This document shows positions 33,735-42,433 of a DNA stretch of 43,967 nucleotides, in pieces. Every line of letters begins with the position of its first letter. Position 1 is the first letter of the stretch. The translations under genes were made by a program, and so were the position numbers. This DNA comes from an uncultured Muribaculaceae bacterium (GTDB taxonomy: Bacteria > Bacteroidota > Bacteroidia > Bacteroidales > Muribaculaceae), in assembly GCA_910587235.1 (NCBI GenBank), contig CAJUKD010000019.1, forward strand, positions 1 through 43,967, written 5' to 3'. The notes beneath the pieces were generated by a model that saw nothing but the letters and a program-made list of their open reading frames with translations, ran no database searches and was not told the DNA's origin.

Positions 33735-35621
33735 TCAGCGGACAAAAACCTTGCGACCGCCAACAATATACATGCCGGCAGGGAGCTGACGCACTTCGTC
33801 GCCATCGGCCTGACGCATGATCATCACACCCTGAAGATTGTAGACATCAGCCTTTTCACCCAGATCCGGACTTACACTTTCGATTCCGGATGATTCATTG
33901 TCTGTAACACGCAAAGTGGTGGCGGTGTCGACATCGATATGGAACACACCTTCGTCATCGGCTGTCAGAGTATTTTCACCGTTCATGACTACGATAGCGT
34001 CTTTTTCTTCCGGCACAACAGTCAGATGCGTACCCTTATGCACACGGAACGATGCAGGCTCGGCAACTTCTGCCACATAGTCGGTCTTTACGCTATAAGG
34101 TGCCACAGCATCGGAATTGACTGTCACATCGCAGAGAGCGGGAGCGCCATGCAGGAATATCTTGATCACATCGTTGTCTTCGATCGTGAATTCATAGCTT
34201 GTGCCGCCTGCATACACAGGAGCATAACTTTCCCCGTTGACGAAGACTTCCATAGCTTCATCCCATCCGTAAGGCGAGAACGTGAACGGATTGAAATTCC
34301 CGGCGAAATCAACGAAGTTATAACCGTTCTCAAGTGTATAACCGTTACGCATTGAATCCGTGAAACTATAGCCGTAAGGAACAGCTGTGATTTCATCAAC
34401 GTATACTACAGCTTTTTTATCAAGTACAAATTTACCTCCCGCAACTGTGAATTCTGCGCCTTCGGTGACATTTATGCCGTAAGTGTTGCCGGAATGGTCA
34501 TAGCCATCGGAGTCCATGAAAGAGTCAAGATAGTAGCCACTGTTTACCTGGAACGAAATCTGTCTGCTTTCTTCGCTGACTTTTAGTTCGTTACGTCCGG
34601 CGACAAGAGGTATAACATTACGCGACGATGAATATAGACTGTTATCGTAAAGCGTAATTATGTCGGGATCATCTATATTGACTATAAAATTGATGCTGCC
34701 GTAGGCACGGGCTACTATATCCACATTGGATTCGCCTGTGGCGACAAAGCTCCATGTCGAACCATAGAACGATTGCACCTGTCCGTTGAGTGAAAGACTC
34801 TCAAGCACAAATCCGCCGGTATACATATTGATGGTCACACGGGTACCGGCCTTGACGGTAAATGCTTCGTTGAGCAGCGGAGTCGAGCCGTCGTCAGTCG
34901 TTACAGACTGTATGAACGGTTCTTCATACTCCGGACCATTCAGAGAAGGATCGACATTGATTTTGACAGCGACGTCCACATCGGGGTAGTTGTACTCTAT
35001 GTCAATGACATCGCCATCGGTCATATTACGGACATAATATGTACCGTATTCCGGAGCAATAGCCGTCCCGTTTCGCTTAACCGAGTACAGTTCACGACCA
35101 TAACTCACACAGGCAAAAGCGAAGTCTTTTTCATTTTCAGGATCGAATCTGATTATATTCTCTCCATCATGCAGCTTAAGTGAATTGCTGCTGTTGCCTC
35201 GCTGAGCACGCACACCCTCGGCATAGTCGACATTGATTGTACATGTCGACGTACGCACGTCGGCATACGATGCGGTTTCGACCGTAAACACATCATCAGC
35301 TTCAATATAGCTCCAACTGATGTTGCATGTCGATAGGCCGGTAGTATAATCGGCATATACATTCATGCTCACGCCATCCTGTTTTTTGACGGACTTAATA
35401 AAATACTCATCGGAGATGGCAGATATTTCAATATTATTGCTATAATCACCCTCGATGAATTCAAATACATTGTCGGCCACGACATTGTCTACTCTAGTGT
35501 AGTTATGCGACAGGGTAATCCGTTCGGGATGGTCTACAACCACCCTGGCGTTGAAAGGAGCGGCAGATGCCGACACTATGCCCAGTAGGGCAAACACAAG
35601 AAGCAGGTAAAGTTTTTTCAT
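33735..35621 (-). CDS. Secreted repeat protein with T9SS C-terminal domain, function unknown
   Basis: The 628-aa protein starts at ATG 35621 with a signal peptide (MKKLYLLLVFALLGIVSASA); the longer frame adds 13 residues without a signal. The body is made of about six beta-rich repeats of 80-100 aa. Each opens with a strand like V-x-V-D-x-P-x-x-I-T-L (ARVVVDHPERITLSHNYTR and FIVNIDDPDIITLYDNSLY are the clearest) and includes G-x-N-x-I/V-x-F or L. The end (KADVYNLQGVMIMRQ, LPAGMYIVGGRKVFVR) is a T9SS-like sorting domain. I do not recognise the repeat family. Its promoter is clear and the leader is 69 nt. It may be a surface or adhesion protein delivered with the neighbouring protease and LRR protein. 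Confidence 0.8.
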   Translation of the reverse strand: MKKLYLLLVFALLGIVSASAAPFNARVVVDHPERITLSHNYTRVDNVVADNVFEFIEGDYSNNIEISAISDEYFIKSVKKQDGVSMNVYADYTTGLSTCNISWSYIEADDVFTVETASYADVRTSTCTINVDYAEGVRAQRGNSSNSLKLHDGENIIRFDPENEKDFAFACVSYGRELYSVKRNGTAIAPEYGTYYVRNMTDGDVIDIEYNYPDVDVAVKINVDPSLNGPEYEEPFIQSVTTDDGSTPLLNEAFTVKAGTRVTINMYTGGFVLESLSLNGQVQSFYGSTWSFVATGESNVDIVARAYGSINFIVNIDDPDIITLYDNSLYSSSRNVIPLVAGRNELKVSEESRQISFQVNSGYYLDSFMDSDGYDHSGNTYGINVTEGAEFTVAGGKFVLDKKAVVYVDEITAVPYGYSFTDSMRNGYTLENGYNFVDFAGNFNPFTFSPYGWDEAMEVFVNGESYAPVYAGGTSYEFTIEDNDVIKIFLHGAPALCDVTVNSDAVAPYSVKTDYVAEVAEPASFRVHKGTHLTVVPEEKDAIVVMNGENTLTADDEGVFHIDVDTATTLRVTDNESSGIESVSPDLGEKADVYNLQGVMIMRQADGDEVRQLPAGMYIVGGRKVFVR

Positions 35622-35690
35622 ATTATGATAATTGGTGTTAATTGATGATCCGATGTGCAATTGTCTGATGAATAATGTTTTTTACCGCTG

Positions 35691-35722
35691 CAAAGTTATA
35701 TCAATATTTCTTTTCGGCCAAA
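35691..35722 (-). promoter_or_regulatory. Promoter of the 628-aa secreted protein
   Basis: The minus strand reads TTTG (35722-35719), a 20-nt spacer and TAACTTTG (35698-35691), 69 nt before the ATG. It is among the best promoter matches in the window. Confidence 0.75.
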
Positions 35723-35868
35723 TATTTTTTATTTATATCTTAAAGCAAAATCAGCCAATTTCATTAAAAGCTCAAACCATTTGCACATTTTTTATTCTGA
35801 TTATTGCTAATTTTTGTTTAACAGAGCCAACAGTAGCTCTCCGACAAAAGGGAGCCGGATTTTTTTCG

Positions 35869-35876
35869 TAATTTTG
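35869..35876 (+). promoter_or_regulatory. -7 box of mtnN
   Basis: TAATTTTG matches TAnnTTTG and lies 44 nt before the mtnN ATG. A -33 box is not evident. Confidence 0.5.
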
Positions 35877-35920
35877 CAGACTTGAAAATATAAACATCTA
35901 CAATCCCCAAAAAGCGCCAG

Positions 35921-36598
35921 ATGAAAACTGCCATAATAGTAGCCATGGGCAAAGAATTGCAATTGCTTCTGCCCATCATAGAGAATCACGCCGTGACCAC
36001 CGTAAACGGAACGGAGTTCCACACCGGAAACATCGCCGGTCGCGAAGTAGTCGCCATGCAATGCGGTATCGGCAAAGTAAATGCTGCCGTCGGCACACTG
36101 ACTATGATCGACATATTCCATCCATCGTTGGTAATCAATACCGGTGTCGCAGGAGGAACAGGCGCAGGAAACGACGCCCCCGGAATACTCGATGTCGTGC
36201 TTGCGTCGGGAGTAGCCTACCACGACGTGTGGTGCGGACCCGGAACCGAACCGGGCGAGGCCTCAGGATGTCCGCGCATATTCCCCTCTCCCCTACCTCA
36301 GGAAACGGCCGGACAACTTGGCGTACATAGCGGTCTGATTGCCTCAGGCGACATTTTCGTGTCGCGCCGGAGTGAGGTCGACCATATTCTTGAGCTTTAT
36401 CCCGACGCTGCGGCCGTCGACATGGAATCCGGCGCCATAGCGCAGGTTTGCCATATCAAAAGCGTGCCCTACGTGTGCATGCGCGTGATAAGCGATACCC
36501 CAGGAGCAGCCGACAATATCGCACAATACGGAAATTTCTGGAGTGATGCTCCCGAGGCAACATTCACAGCCTTGAAGAAACTGCTGAAAATGATATGA
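35921..36598 (+). CDS. mtnN: 5'-methylthioadenosine/S-adenosylhomocysteine nucleosidase
   Basis: This 225-aa enzyme hydrolyses MTA and SAH to adenine plus the thioribose, recycling SAM by-products in the cytoplasm. E12 (VAMGKELQLL), the INTGVAGG ribose loop, E in AVDMESGAIAQVC and D in RVISDTPG match the family's catalytic Glu/Glu/Asp. Futalosine hydrolase (mqnB) is a close relative and remains possible; the VDMESGAIAQVC segment fits MTAN better. Its stop overlaps the start of the AlbA_2 gene in ATGA, so the two are translationally coupled. Confidence 0.88.
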   Translation: MKTAIIVAMGKELQLLLPIIENHAVTTVNGTEFHTGNIAGREVVAMQCGIGKVNAAVGTLTMIDIFHPSLVINTGVAGGTGAGNDAPGILDVVLASGVAYHDVWCGPGTEPGEASGCPRIFPSPLPQETAGQLGVHSGLIASGDIFVSRRSEVDHILELYPDAAAVDMESGAIAQVCHIKSVPYVCMRVISDTPGAADNIAQYGNFWSDAPEATFTALKKLLKMI

Positions 36599-37275
36599 AA
36601 GACATCCCGAGCCAACGCGGAGCCGCTCTGTTGAGGCGATGGATCGCCGAAGGAGAACACAGCCGCCAGGATTTCAAATTCATGATTTCCGACGCCCGCA
36701 AGATAGCACGCTCGATCTCCGCTTTCGCCAATCGTGAAGGCGGCCGTCTGCTTATCGGAGTGAAAGACAACGGAAGTATCGCCGGCGTGCGAAACGAAGA
36801 AGACATATATGTGGTTGAACAAGCCGCACAGATATATTGCTCTCCCGCTCAGGATGTTGAATTCACGGCATATTCCGTAGATGCCACCACGCACGTCATC
36901 TGCGCCTCGATAGCACGCGCACAGCAAAGACCGGTTGAGGTTCTTGAAGCCGACGGCATACGCCGCGCATATTACCGCATAGCCGACGAGAACATAGCGG
37001 CACATCCACTGATGGTAAGAGCATGGCGCCGACGAAGCGAGAATGATTCACCGCTGTTATTCAGTCTTTCCGAGTCCGAAGCGGAACTGCTCGATCTGCT
37101 CGATTCAAGACCGGAAGGCATGCACCCGCGCGACATAGCACTGGGAATACACCGCAGTTCGGCGGAAACCGATGGGCTGATTGTAAATCTGGCATCCATA
37201 GGAATAGTCGATTTTCGCCACGCAGGCTCCGAATTCCTTATCGTAAGGACATCGGACGAATCGGAATCAGATTGA
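36595..37275 (+). CDS. AlbA_2 (Schlafen-like) putative DNA/ATP-binding protein
   Basis: The 226-aa protein has an AlbA_2/divergent AAA domain in its first 125 residues. RQDFKFMISDARKIARSISAFAN and REGGRLLIGVKDNGSIAGV are the typical signature. From about residue 160 a winged-helix-like segment follows (SESEAELLDLLDSRPEGMHPRDIALGIHRSSAETD). Such proteins are usually annotated as transcriptional regulators or ATP-binding proteins with no proven reaction. It is coupled to mtnN by a 4-nt overlap, and its 3' end overlaps the mfd stop by 9 nt on the opposite strand. A regulatory role tied to SAM recycling would be speculation. Confidence 0.85.
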   Translation: MKDIPSQRGAALLRRWIAEGEHSRQDFKFMISDARKIARSISAFANREGGRLLIGVKDNGSIAGVRNEEDIYVVEQAAQIYCSPAQDVEFTAYSVDATTHVICASIARAQQRPVEVLEADGIRRAYYRIADENIAAHPLMVRAWRRRSENDSPLLFSLSESEAELLDLLDSRPEGMHPRDIALGIHRSSAETDGLIVNLASIGIVDFRHAGSEFLIVRTSDESESD

Positions 37276-40200
37276 ATCCAGTTCGAGAATTTCTTTGAGA
37301 ATATCGACCGCGGCTGACACACTGCGAACCTCGGCCACGGAAAAACTGCGCCGCCCGTTGCGCTCGCGGATCTTCACGCGACGGGAATTGCGTTGAAGAT
37401 AATTCAGAAGACGTCCGAACATGGCCGACTGGTAGTAGGCCCGGTTGTTTTCGTCGACAAAGAAAAGATACATCGTGTTCTGCTTTATCGAAAGCTTCTC
37501 TATACCGAGCCGGCGCGCCAGTCCGCGCAAACGAGGCACTCTCAGAAGTTCCCGCGCTGTATCGGGAATACGCCCGAAGCGGTCGCGCAACTGAAGCTCA
37601 AAAGCCTGAAGCCTTTCTTCATCCTCTATGCTGTCGAGTTCTTTGTAAAGCGCTATACGTTCTCCCTCCTGCGGCACATAGTCGTAAGGGAACATCAGTT
37701 CGAGGTCGCTCTCTATGGTACAGTCGGCAACAAACTCGTCGGACGCGAACGTGTCGACCGATGCTTTGGCGACATCCGCGAACTCTTCTGTACGCAATTC
37801 CGTGACAGCCTCACGCAATATCTTCTGGTATGTTTCATAGCCAAGGTCGGCAATGAAACCGCTCTGTTCTGCTCCGAGTAGATTCCCCGCGCCACGTATG
37901 TCGAGGTCCTGCATGGCTATGTGTATACCCGAACCAAGATCCGAGAAACTTTCTATGGCCTGCAGGCGACGGCGCGCCACAGGCGACAGCGGCAGCTGCG
38001 GCGGCACCATAAGATAGCAGAACGCCTTGCGCGAACTGCGGCCTACACGGCCGCGAAGCTGATGCAGTTCGCTGAGTCCGAAATTCTGGGCATTGTTGAC
38101 TATTATCGTATTGACATTAGGCATGTCTATGCCGCTTTCGATTATGGTTGTCGACAGCAGCACGTCGTAGTCGTGGGTGGAAAAAGCATTGATTGTAGCC
38201 TCGAGTTTCTCGGGAGGCATCTGCCCATGGCCGACGGCTATGCGGGCATCCGGCACCAGACGGCGTATCATAGCCTCAAGCTCATACAAGCCTTCTATGC
38301 GGTGGTTCACGAAAAAGACCTGGCCGTTGCGCGACAGTTCGAAATTGATGGCTTCGGCAACAATGTCGTCGCTCAGCGCATTGACAGAAGTTATGATCGG
38401 ATAACGGTTAGGGGGAGGCGTGTTTATCGACGAAAGGTCGCGGGCACCCATCAGCGAGAACTGCAGAGTACGGGGAATAGGCGTGGCACTCATGGTCAGA
38501 GTGTCGATATTCACCTTCATCTGCTTCAGTTTTTCCTTGACTGCGACCCCGAATTTCTGCTCTTCGTCGACCACAAGCAAGCCCAGATCCTTGAATTTCA
38601 CATTTTTGCCTATGAGCTTGTGGGTACCGACAATAATGTCGATTTTGCCGTCGGAAAGGTCGGAGAGTATAGCCTTGGTATCCTTGGCCGTACGGGCGCG
38701 AGAGAGGTAGTCCACCCGCACCGGAAAATCATGCAGACGGTCTGAAAAAGTATGGTAATGCTGGTAGGCCAGAACAGTGGTAGGCACAAGCACCGCCACC
38801 TGTTTGCCATCGGCTGCAGCCTTGAAAGCGGCGCGCACCGCTATCTCGGTCTTGCCAAAACCGACATCGCCGCATATCAGGCGGTCCATTGGCCGGTCGC
38901 TCTCCATATCGGCCTTGACGGCACGCGTGGCCGTAAGCTGGTCGGGCGTATCCTCGTATATGAACGACGCCTCCAGTTCCTGCTGCATATAGGAATCGGG
39001 ACTGAACGCAAAGCCCTTTTCGTCCTTGCGGGCGGCATAAAGACGTATAAGATCGCGGGCTATATCCTTGAGTTTGCTCTTGGTGCGGTCCTTCATCTTC
39101 TGCCAGGCGCCGGAACCGAGCCGGTTGATTTTCGGCGGCACACCCTCTTTTCCGCGGTATTTGGCAAGCTTGTGAAGGGCATGAATCGACACAAAGATGA
39201 TGTCATTGTTCTGATAAACAAGCTTTATCATCTCCTGCATACGACCGCCGACATCGGTCCGCATCAGTCCCGCGAATTTTCCCACACCGTGATCGACGTG
39301 GACAATATAATCTCCGACCTCGATCTGCTGCAGTTCGCGCAACGACAGGGCGAGGCGTCCCGAACGGGCACGGTCGCTCTTAAGCGTGTACTTGTGGAAG
39401 CGGTCGAATATCTGATGGTCGGTGAAAGCGCAGATTTTCATCGCGTGATCGACGAAACCTTCGTGAAGCGTACCGTCGACAGCCGTAAAATCTATTTTGT
39501 CGCCTCTGTCTTCAAAAATCACCCTCAGGCGTTCGAACTGCTTGTCGTTGTCGCTGAGTATGTATATCTTGTAGCCATCGGCAGCAAGCGATGTGAACGA
39601 TTCGCTGATAAGATCGAAATTCTTGTGATAGATTCCCTGCGGTGAACACTGAAAATCAAGCATGGCGCTGCTACGGCGGCGTCCTGCCGCCGACGGCGCA
39701 GACGTTTCAGCCGCAGCGGCTGCGGTGAAAGCCACCCGGCAACGAGTGGCCAGAACAGCGGCAAATGCGTCAGGATCGATAACATTGTCGAGAGCGCAGG
39801 CATCACCTTCATCAGCCATAAGCGTCGAACCGGACATCTCTTCGGCTGCGACAGCGCGCAGACGCTCGACGGTAAATGATTCATTGCGCAGTGCCACTAT
39901 AGTATCGGTGCGCATGAAATCAAGCAATGAAAGCCGGCCGGAACGTCCGCCGGCCGACTGCGCCGTGACCGCAATATCGTCAAGCTGCGTTTCGGAAAGC
40001 TGTGTTTCGACATTGAACGTACGGACGGAGTCAAGCTCGTCACCGAAAAAATCAATACGGACAGGCAACTCCGACGAATAGGCGAATATATCGAGAATCG
40101 AACCTCGCAACGCGAACTGTCCCGGCTCGAAAACATAATCGGTTTCGGCAAATCCCTTGCTGCGCAACCAGCCGACGACTTCCTGAGGGTCATGGCTTCC

Positions 40201-40647
40201 CCCCTTACGCAGACGCATGGTGTTATCGGAAAGCTCCTCGACCGACGCCACGCGTTCGGCAAGCGCCTCCGGATAGCTCACCACATAGCGCAAAGAACCC
40301 GAGGTATCGGCTATACGGTTCAGCGCCTCGGTGCGCAATATCCGCGCCGCTTCGTCGGCCTGTCCGTACTTGATGTCGCGTTTATAACCCGACGGAAACA
40401 TAGCCACTGCGGCTTCTCCACCCTCGGCCACACGACACAGATCATGATAGAGATAACCGGCATCATCAAGCGAATCGCCGACAACAAGAACAGGCCGGCC
40501 GGCTTCGGCCGGCAGCATTCCAAGCATTACGGCAGCCGACGAACCGGCTACACCGCAGACCGTGCCGCCGGAAGCAGACGCCATAGCCTTTACCGCCTTG
40601 CTTCGGGCGGGGGTGCGCAAAAGGGCGCAAAGTTCTCTGACAGTCAT
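37267..40647 (-). CDS. mfd: Transcription-repair coupling factor Mfd
   Basis: The 1126-aa protein releases stalled RNA polymerase and recruits UvrA for repair. Domain order is visible. The N-terminal UvrB-like part comes first (SLRYVVSYPEALAERVAS, FALRGSILDIFAYSSELPVRIDFFG). The RNA-polymerase-interacting domain follows (GDYIVHVDHGVGKFAGL). Next are the RecG-like translocase (Walker A ICGDVGFGKTEIAVRAAF, Walker B VVDEEQKFGV, then STTIIESGIDMPNVNTIIV) and the C-terminal regulatory D7. Length is normal. It starts 13 nt after the S41 protease stop, sharing its transcript, and converges on the AlbA_2 gene with a 9-nt overlap. Confidence 0.97.
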   Translation of the reverse strand: MTVRELCALLRTPARSKAVKAMASASGGTVCGVAGSSAAVMLGMLPAEAGRPVLVVGDSLDDAGYLYHDLCRVAEGGEAAVAMFPSGYKRDIKYGQADEAARILRTEALNRIADTSGSLRYVVSYPEALAERVASVEELSDNTMRLRKGGSHDPQEVVGWLRSKGFAETDYVFEPGQFALRGSILDIFAYSSELPVRIDFFGDELDSVRTFNVETQLSETQLDDIAVTAQSAGGRSGRLSLLDFMRTDTIVALRNESFTVERLRAVAAEEMSGSTLMADEGDACALDNVIDPDAFAAVLATRCRVAFTAAAAAETSAPSAAGRRRSSAMLDFQCSPQGIYHKNFDLISESFTSLAADGYKIYILSDNDKQFERLRVIFEDRGDKIDFTAVDGTLHEGFVDHAMKICAFTDHQIFDRFHKYTLKSDRARSGRLALSLRELQQIEVGDYIVHVDHGVGKFAGLMRTDVGGRMQEMIKLVYQNNDIIFVSIHALHKLAKYRGKEGVPPKINRLGSGAWQKMKDRTKSKLKDIARDLIRLYAARKDEKGFAFSPDSYMQQELEASFIYEDTPDQLTATRAVKADMESDRPMDRLICGDVGFGKTEIAVRAAFKAAADGKQVAVLVPTTVLAYQHYHTFSDRLHDFPVRVDYLSRARTAKDTKAILSDLSDGKIDIIVGTHKLIGKNVKFKDLGLLVVDEEQKFGVAVKEKLKQMKVNIDTLTMSATPIPRTLQFSLMGARDLSSINTPPPNRYPIITSVNALSDDIVAEAINFELSRNGQVFFVNHRIEGLYELEAMIRRLVPDARIAVGHGQMPPEKLEATINAFSTHDYDVLLSTTIIESGIDMPNVNTIIVNNAQNFGLSELHQLRGRVGRSSRKAFCYLMVPPQLPLSPVARRRLQAIESFSDLGSGIHIAMQDLDIRGAGNLLGAEQSGFIADLGYETYQKILREAVTELRTEEFADVAKASVDTFASDEFVADCTIESDLELMFPYDYVPQEGERIALYKELDSIEDEERLQAFELQLRDRFGRIPDTARELLRVPRLRGLARRLGIEKLSIKQNTMYLFFVDENNRAYYQSAMFGRLLNYLQRNSRRVKIRERNGRRSFSVAEVRSVSAAVDILKEILELDSI

Positions 40648-40660
40648 CGCTTTACCGTCC

Positions 40661-42331
40661 CTACTTCTTTACATCGAGTATTTCCTTATAGCGCACCGGA
40701 TCGCAAAGCACCGCCGCGGCTTCGGCAAGAACGGAATCACCCGCCAACCCACGGCGCACCATCTCGGCATCGGAGAAATAACGTTGTCCTATTTCCGTGT
40801 CAAGTATCTCGACAATACGGTCGCGGTTTATGTCAAGATCATGGTTAAGGTCATGCTTGAGCATATCGGCCAGCCTGTCGAACTGGGCGGACACGGAGTC
40901 GGTCATATAGCCTTCTATTTCCGCGGCCTTGCGCAGATATTCCAGGCCGCTCTCGCACTGGCGGTCGTAGCTGAAACGCGCCGGATCGATGGATGCCTTG
41001 AAATCGGCGAACATGGCGCTGTCGACCGTGAACGACGCGGCTTCGGGCGCATCGGGATGCGCGGCCACGTAACGAGTCGCGAAATCGAACGACCACAAAT
41101 CGTTGACAATATTGTAAAGCAGGCGGTTGCCGTCGGGAGCCTCACGGACGATATCGGGCGTGATACCGCCGCCGTCGCGCACCTCACGACCCGCACGCGT
41201 ATGGAACACATTTGTCAGCGAATCGGGCGTACGCGCCACGCTGCCGTCGGGATTGCGGTGCGAATAGTCTATGGCCTGTATCAGACGGCCGGAAGGGATA
41301 TAATAGCGCGCCACCGTTATTTTAAGCAAATCGCCATAAGGAAGGGGACGAGTATTCTGAACCAGCCCCTTGCCGAACGAACGCTCGCCTACAACGACAG
41401 CCCGGTCAAGATCCTGAAGCGCACCGGCCACGATTTCAGAGGCCGATGCCGTTCCCTCGTCGATAAGCACGGCAAGAGGCACTTTAGTGCTCTGCGGTTT
41501 CTGCGTGGTCTTGTGGATTTTCGTATCCGACGCATCGCGTCCGCGTGTACGCACAACCTCAGTCCCCTTGTCCACAAAGTTGCCGACAATCTGCACGGCG
41601 CTTTCAAGCAAACCGCCGCCGTTGCCGCGCAAATCGAGCACTATGCCGCGCAGACCGGGATGAGCCAACAGGGAAGCCACAGCCTCCTTGACGGCCCTGG
41701 CGCTGCGTTCGTTGAATGTCGTCAGGCGTATATAGCCAGTGCTGTCGGGGCGCATCCCGTAATAAGGCAAGGGATTGACCTTTATGTTAGCCCTTGTTAT
41801 ATCGAAATCGTGTATGGAATCGGCAACATGCGGCCGGCAGACGGTAACACGCACTTTGGTGCCGGCCTGTCCGCGCAGACGTTTGCTTACATCGCCTACC
41901 GCCATAGATGGCGTCACGGTATCGCCGTTCACGGCTATTATGACATCGCCGGCACGAAGCCCTGCATTTCTCGCAGGGGAATCCCATTGCGGCTGCTGGA
42001 TAAGCACCCGGTCGCCACGCTTGAGAATATAAGAGCCTATGCCTGCATATTGTCCCGAAGAAATGGAAAGAAGTTCATCCTGCTCGTCGGTAGGATAATA
42101 TTCGGTATAAGGATCGACCTGATTGAGAAGTGCGCCTATGGTATTGCGCATTATTTCGCGGTTGTCGACAGTATCAACATAGTTGGCCTGCAATTCCTTG
42201 GCGATAGCATTGAATGTGTGGAGATTGCGTGCCAGCTCATCTTTCGATGACGGGGCATTCCTGCGGCCGGATGCGGCAAGAGAGCACAGCCCCAGCACAG
42301 CCGCAAATGTCATATAGAAGAAACGTTTCAT
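40661..42331 (-). CDS. Carboxy-terminal processing protease (S41, CtpA/Prc-like)
   Basis: The 556-aa protein starts at ATG 42331 (MKRFFYMTFAAVLGLCSLAAS); the slightly longer frame begins with TTG. The signal peptide is followed by an N-terminal helical region, a PDZ domain (GIGSYILKRGDRVLI, NAGLRAGDVIIAVNGD) and the S41 core. The nucleophile is S296 in DEGTASASEI and the general base is K321 in GERSFGKGLV; the 25-residue spacing matches the family. A long C-terminal helical extension follows, as in the Bacteroidales members. It acts in the periplasm, cutting proteins with exposed C-termini. It heads the ctp-mfd operon with a back-to-back promoter against thyA. Confidence 0.92.
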   Translation of the reverse strand: MKRFFYMTFAAVLGLCSLAASGRRNAPSSKDELARNLHTFNAIAKELQANYVDTVDNREIMRNTIGALLNQVDPYTEYYPTDEQDELLSISSGQYAGIGSYILKRGDRVLIQQPQWDSPARNAGLRAGDVIIAVNGDTVTPSMAVGDVSKRLRGQAGTKVRVTVCRPHVADSIHDFDITRANIKVNPLPYYGMRPDSTGYIRLTTFNERSARAVKEAVASLLAHPGLRGIVLDLRGNGGGLLESAVQIVGNFVDKGTEVVRTRGRDASDTKIHKTTQKPQSTKVPLAVLIDEGTASASEIVAGALQDLDRAVVVGERSFGKGLVQNTRPLPYGDLLKITVARYYIPSGRLIQAIDYSHRNPDGSVARTPDSLTNVFHTRAGREVRDGGGITPDIVREAPDGNRLLYNIVNDLWSFDFATRYVAAHPDAPEAASFTVDSAMFADFKASIDPARFSYDRQCESGLEYLRKAAEIEGYMTDSVSAQFDRLADMLKHDLNHDLDINRDRIVEILDTEIGQRYFSDAEMVRRGLAGDSVLAEAAAVLCDPVRYKEILDVKK

Positions 42332-42372
42332 TCTTTTCAAACAAAATTTTGCGTCACGGAGTTTCCGAAACG

Positions 42373-42401
42373 CAAAGATAGCGATTTTTTTGCTACTTTT
42401 G
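42373..42401. promoter_or_regulatory. Back-to-back -7 boxes of the S41 protease gene and thyA
   Basis: The minus strand carries TATCTTTG (42380-42373), 41 nt before the protease ATG. The plus strand carries TACTTTTG (42394-42401), 32 nt before the thyA ATG. Only 13 nt separate the two boxes, so polymerase at one would occlude the other. No good -33 is seen for either. Confidence 0.55.
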
Positions 42402-42433
42402 CCCTACCCTAACAGATATTGACATTTCATGCG

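Larger units (their letters stand above)
35622..35920. other. Divergent AT-rich intergenic region
   Basis: This 299-nt gap separates the 628-aa protein gene (minus) and mtnN (plus). It holds the strong minus promoter at 35691-35722 and the mtnN -7 box at 35869-35876. Apart from short T- and A-runs, no other gene or structured RNA is visible. Confidence 0.6.

Noticed and set aside
24986..35842. The 15-mer AACAGTAGCTCTCCG occurs near 24987 and again near 35829.
   Set aside because: One shared 15-mer in a 44-kb window is close to chance expectation, and the flanks are unrelated.
40562..42250. 562-codon plus-strand open frame opposite the S41 protease.
   Set aside because: Antisense shadow of a high-GC gene; low-complexity His/Arg-rich product, no family features, and it conflicts with the clear S41 protein.
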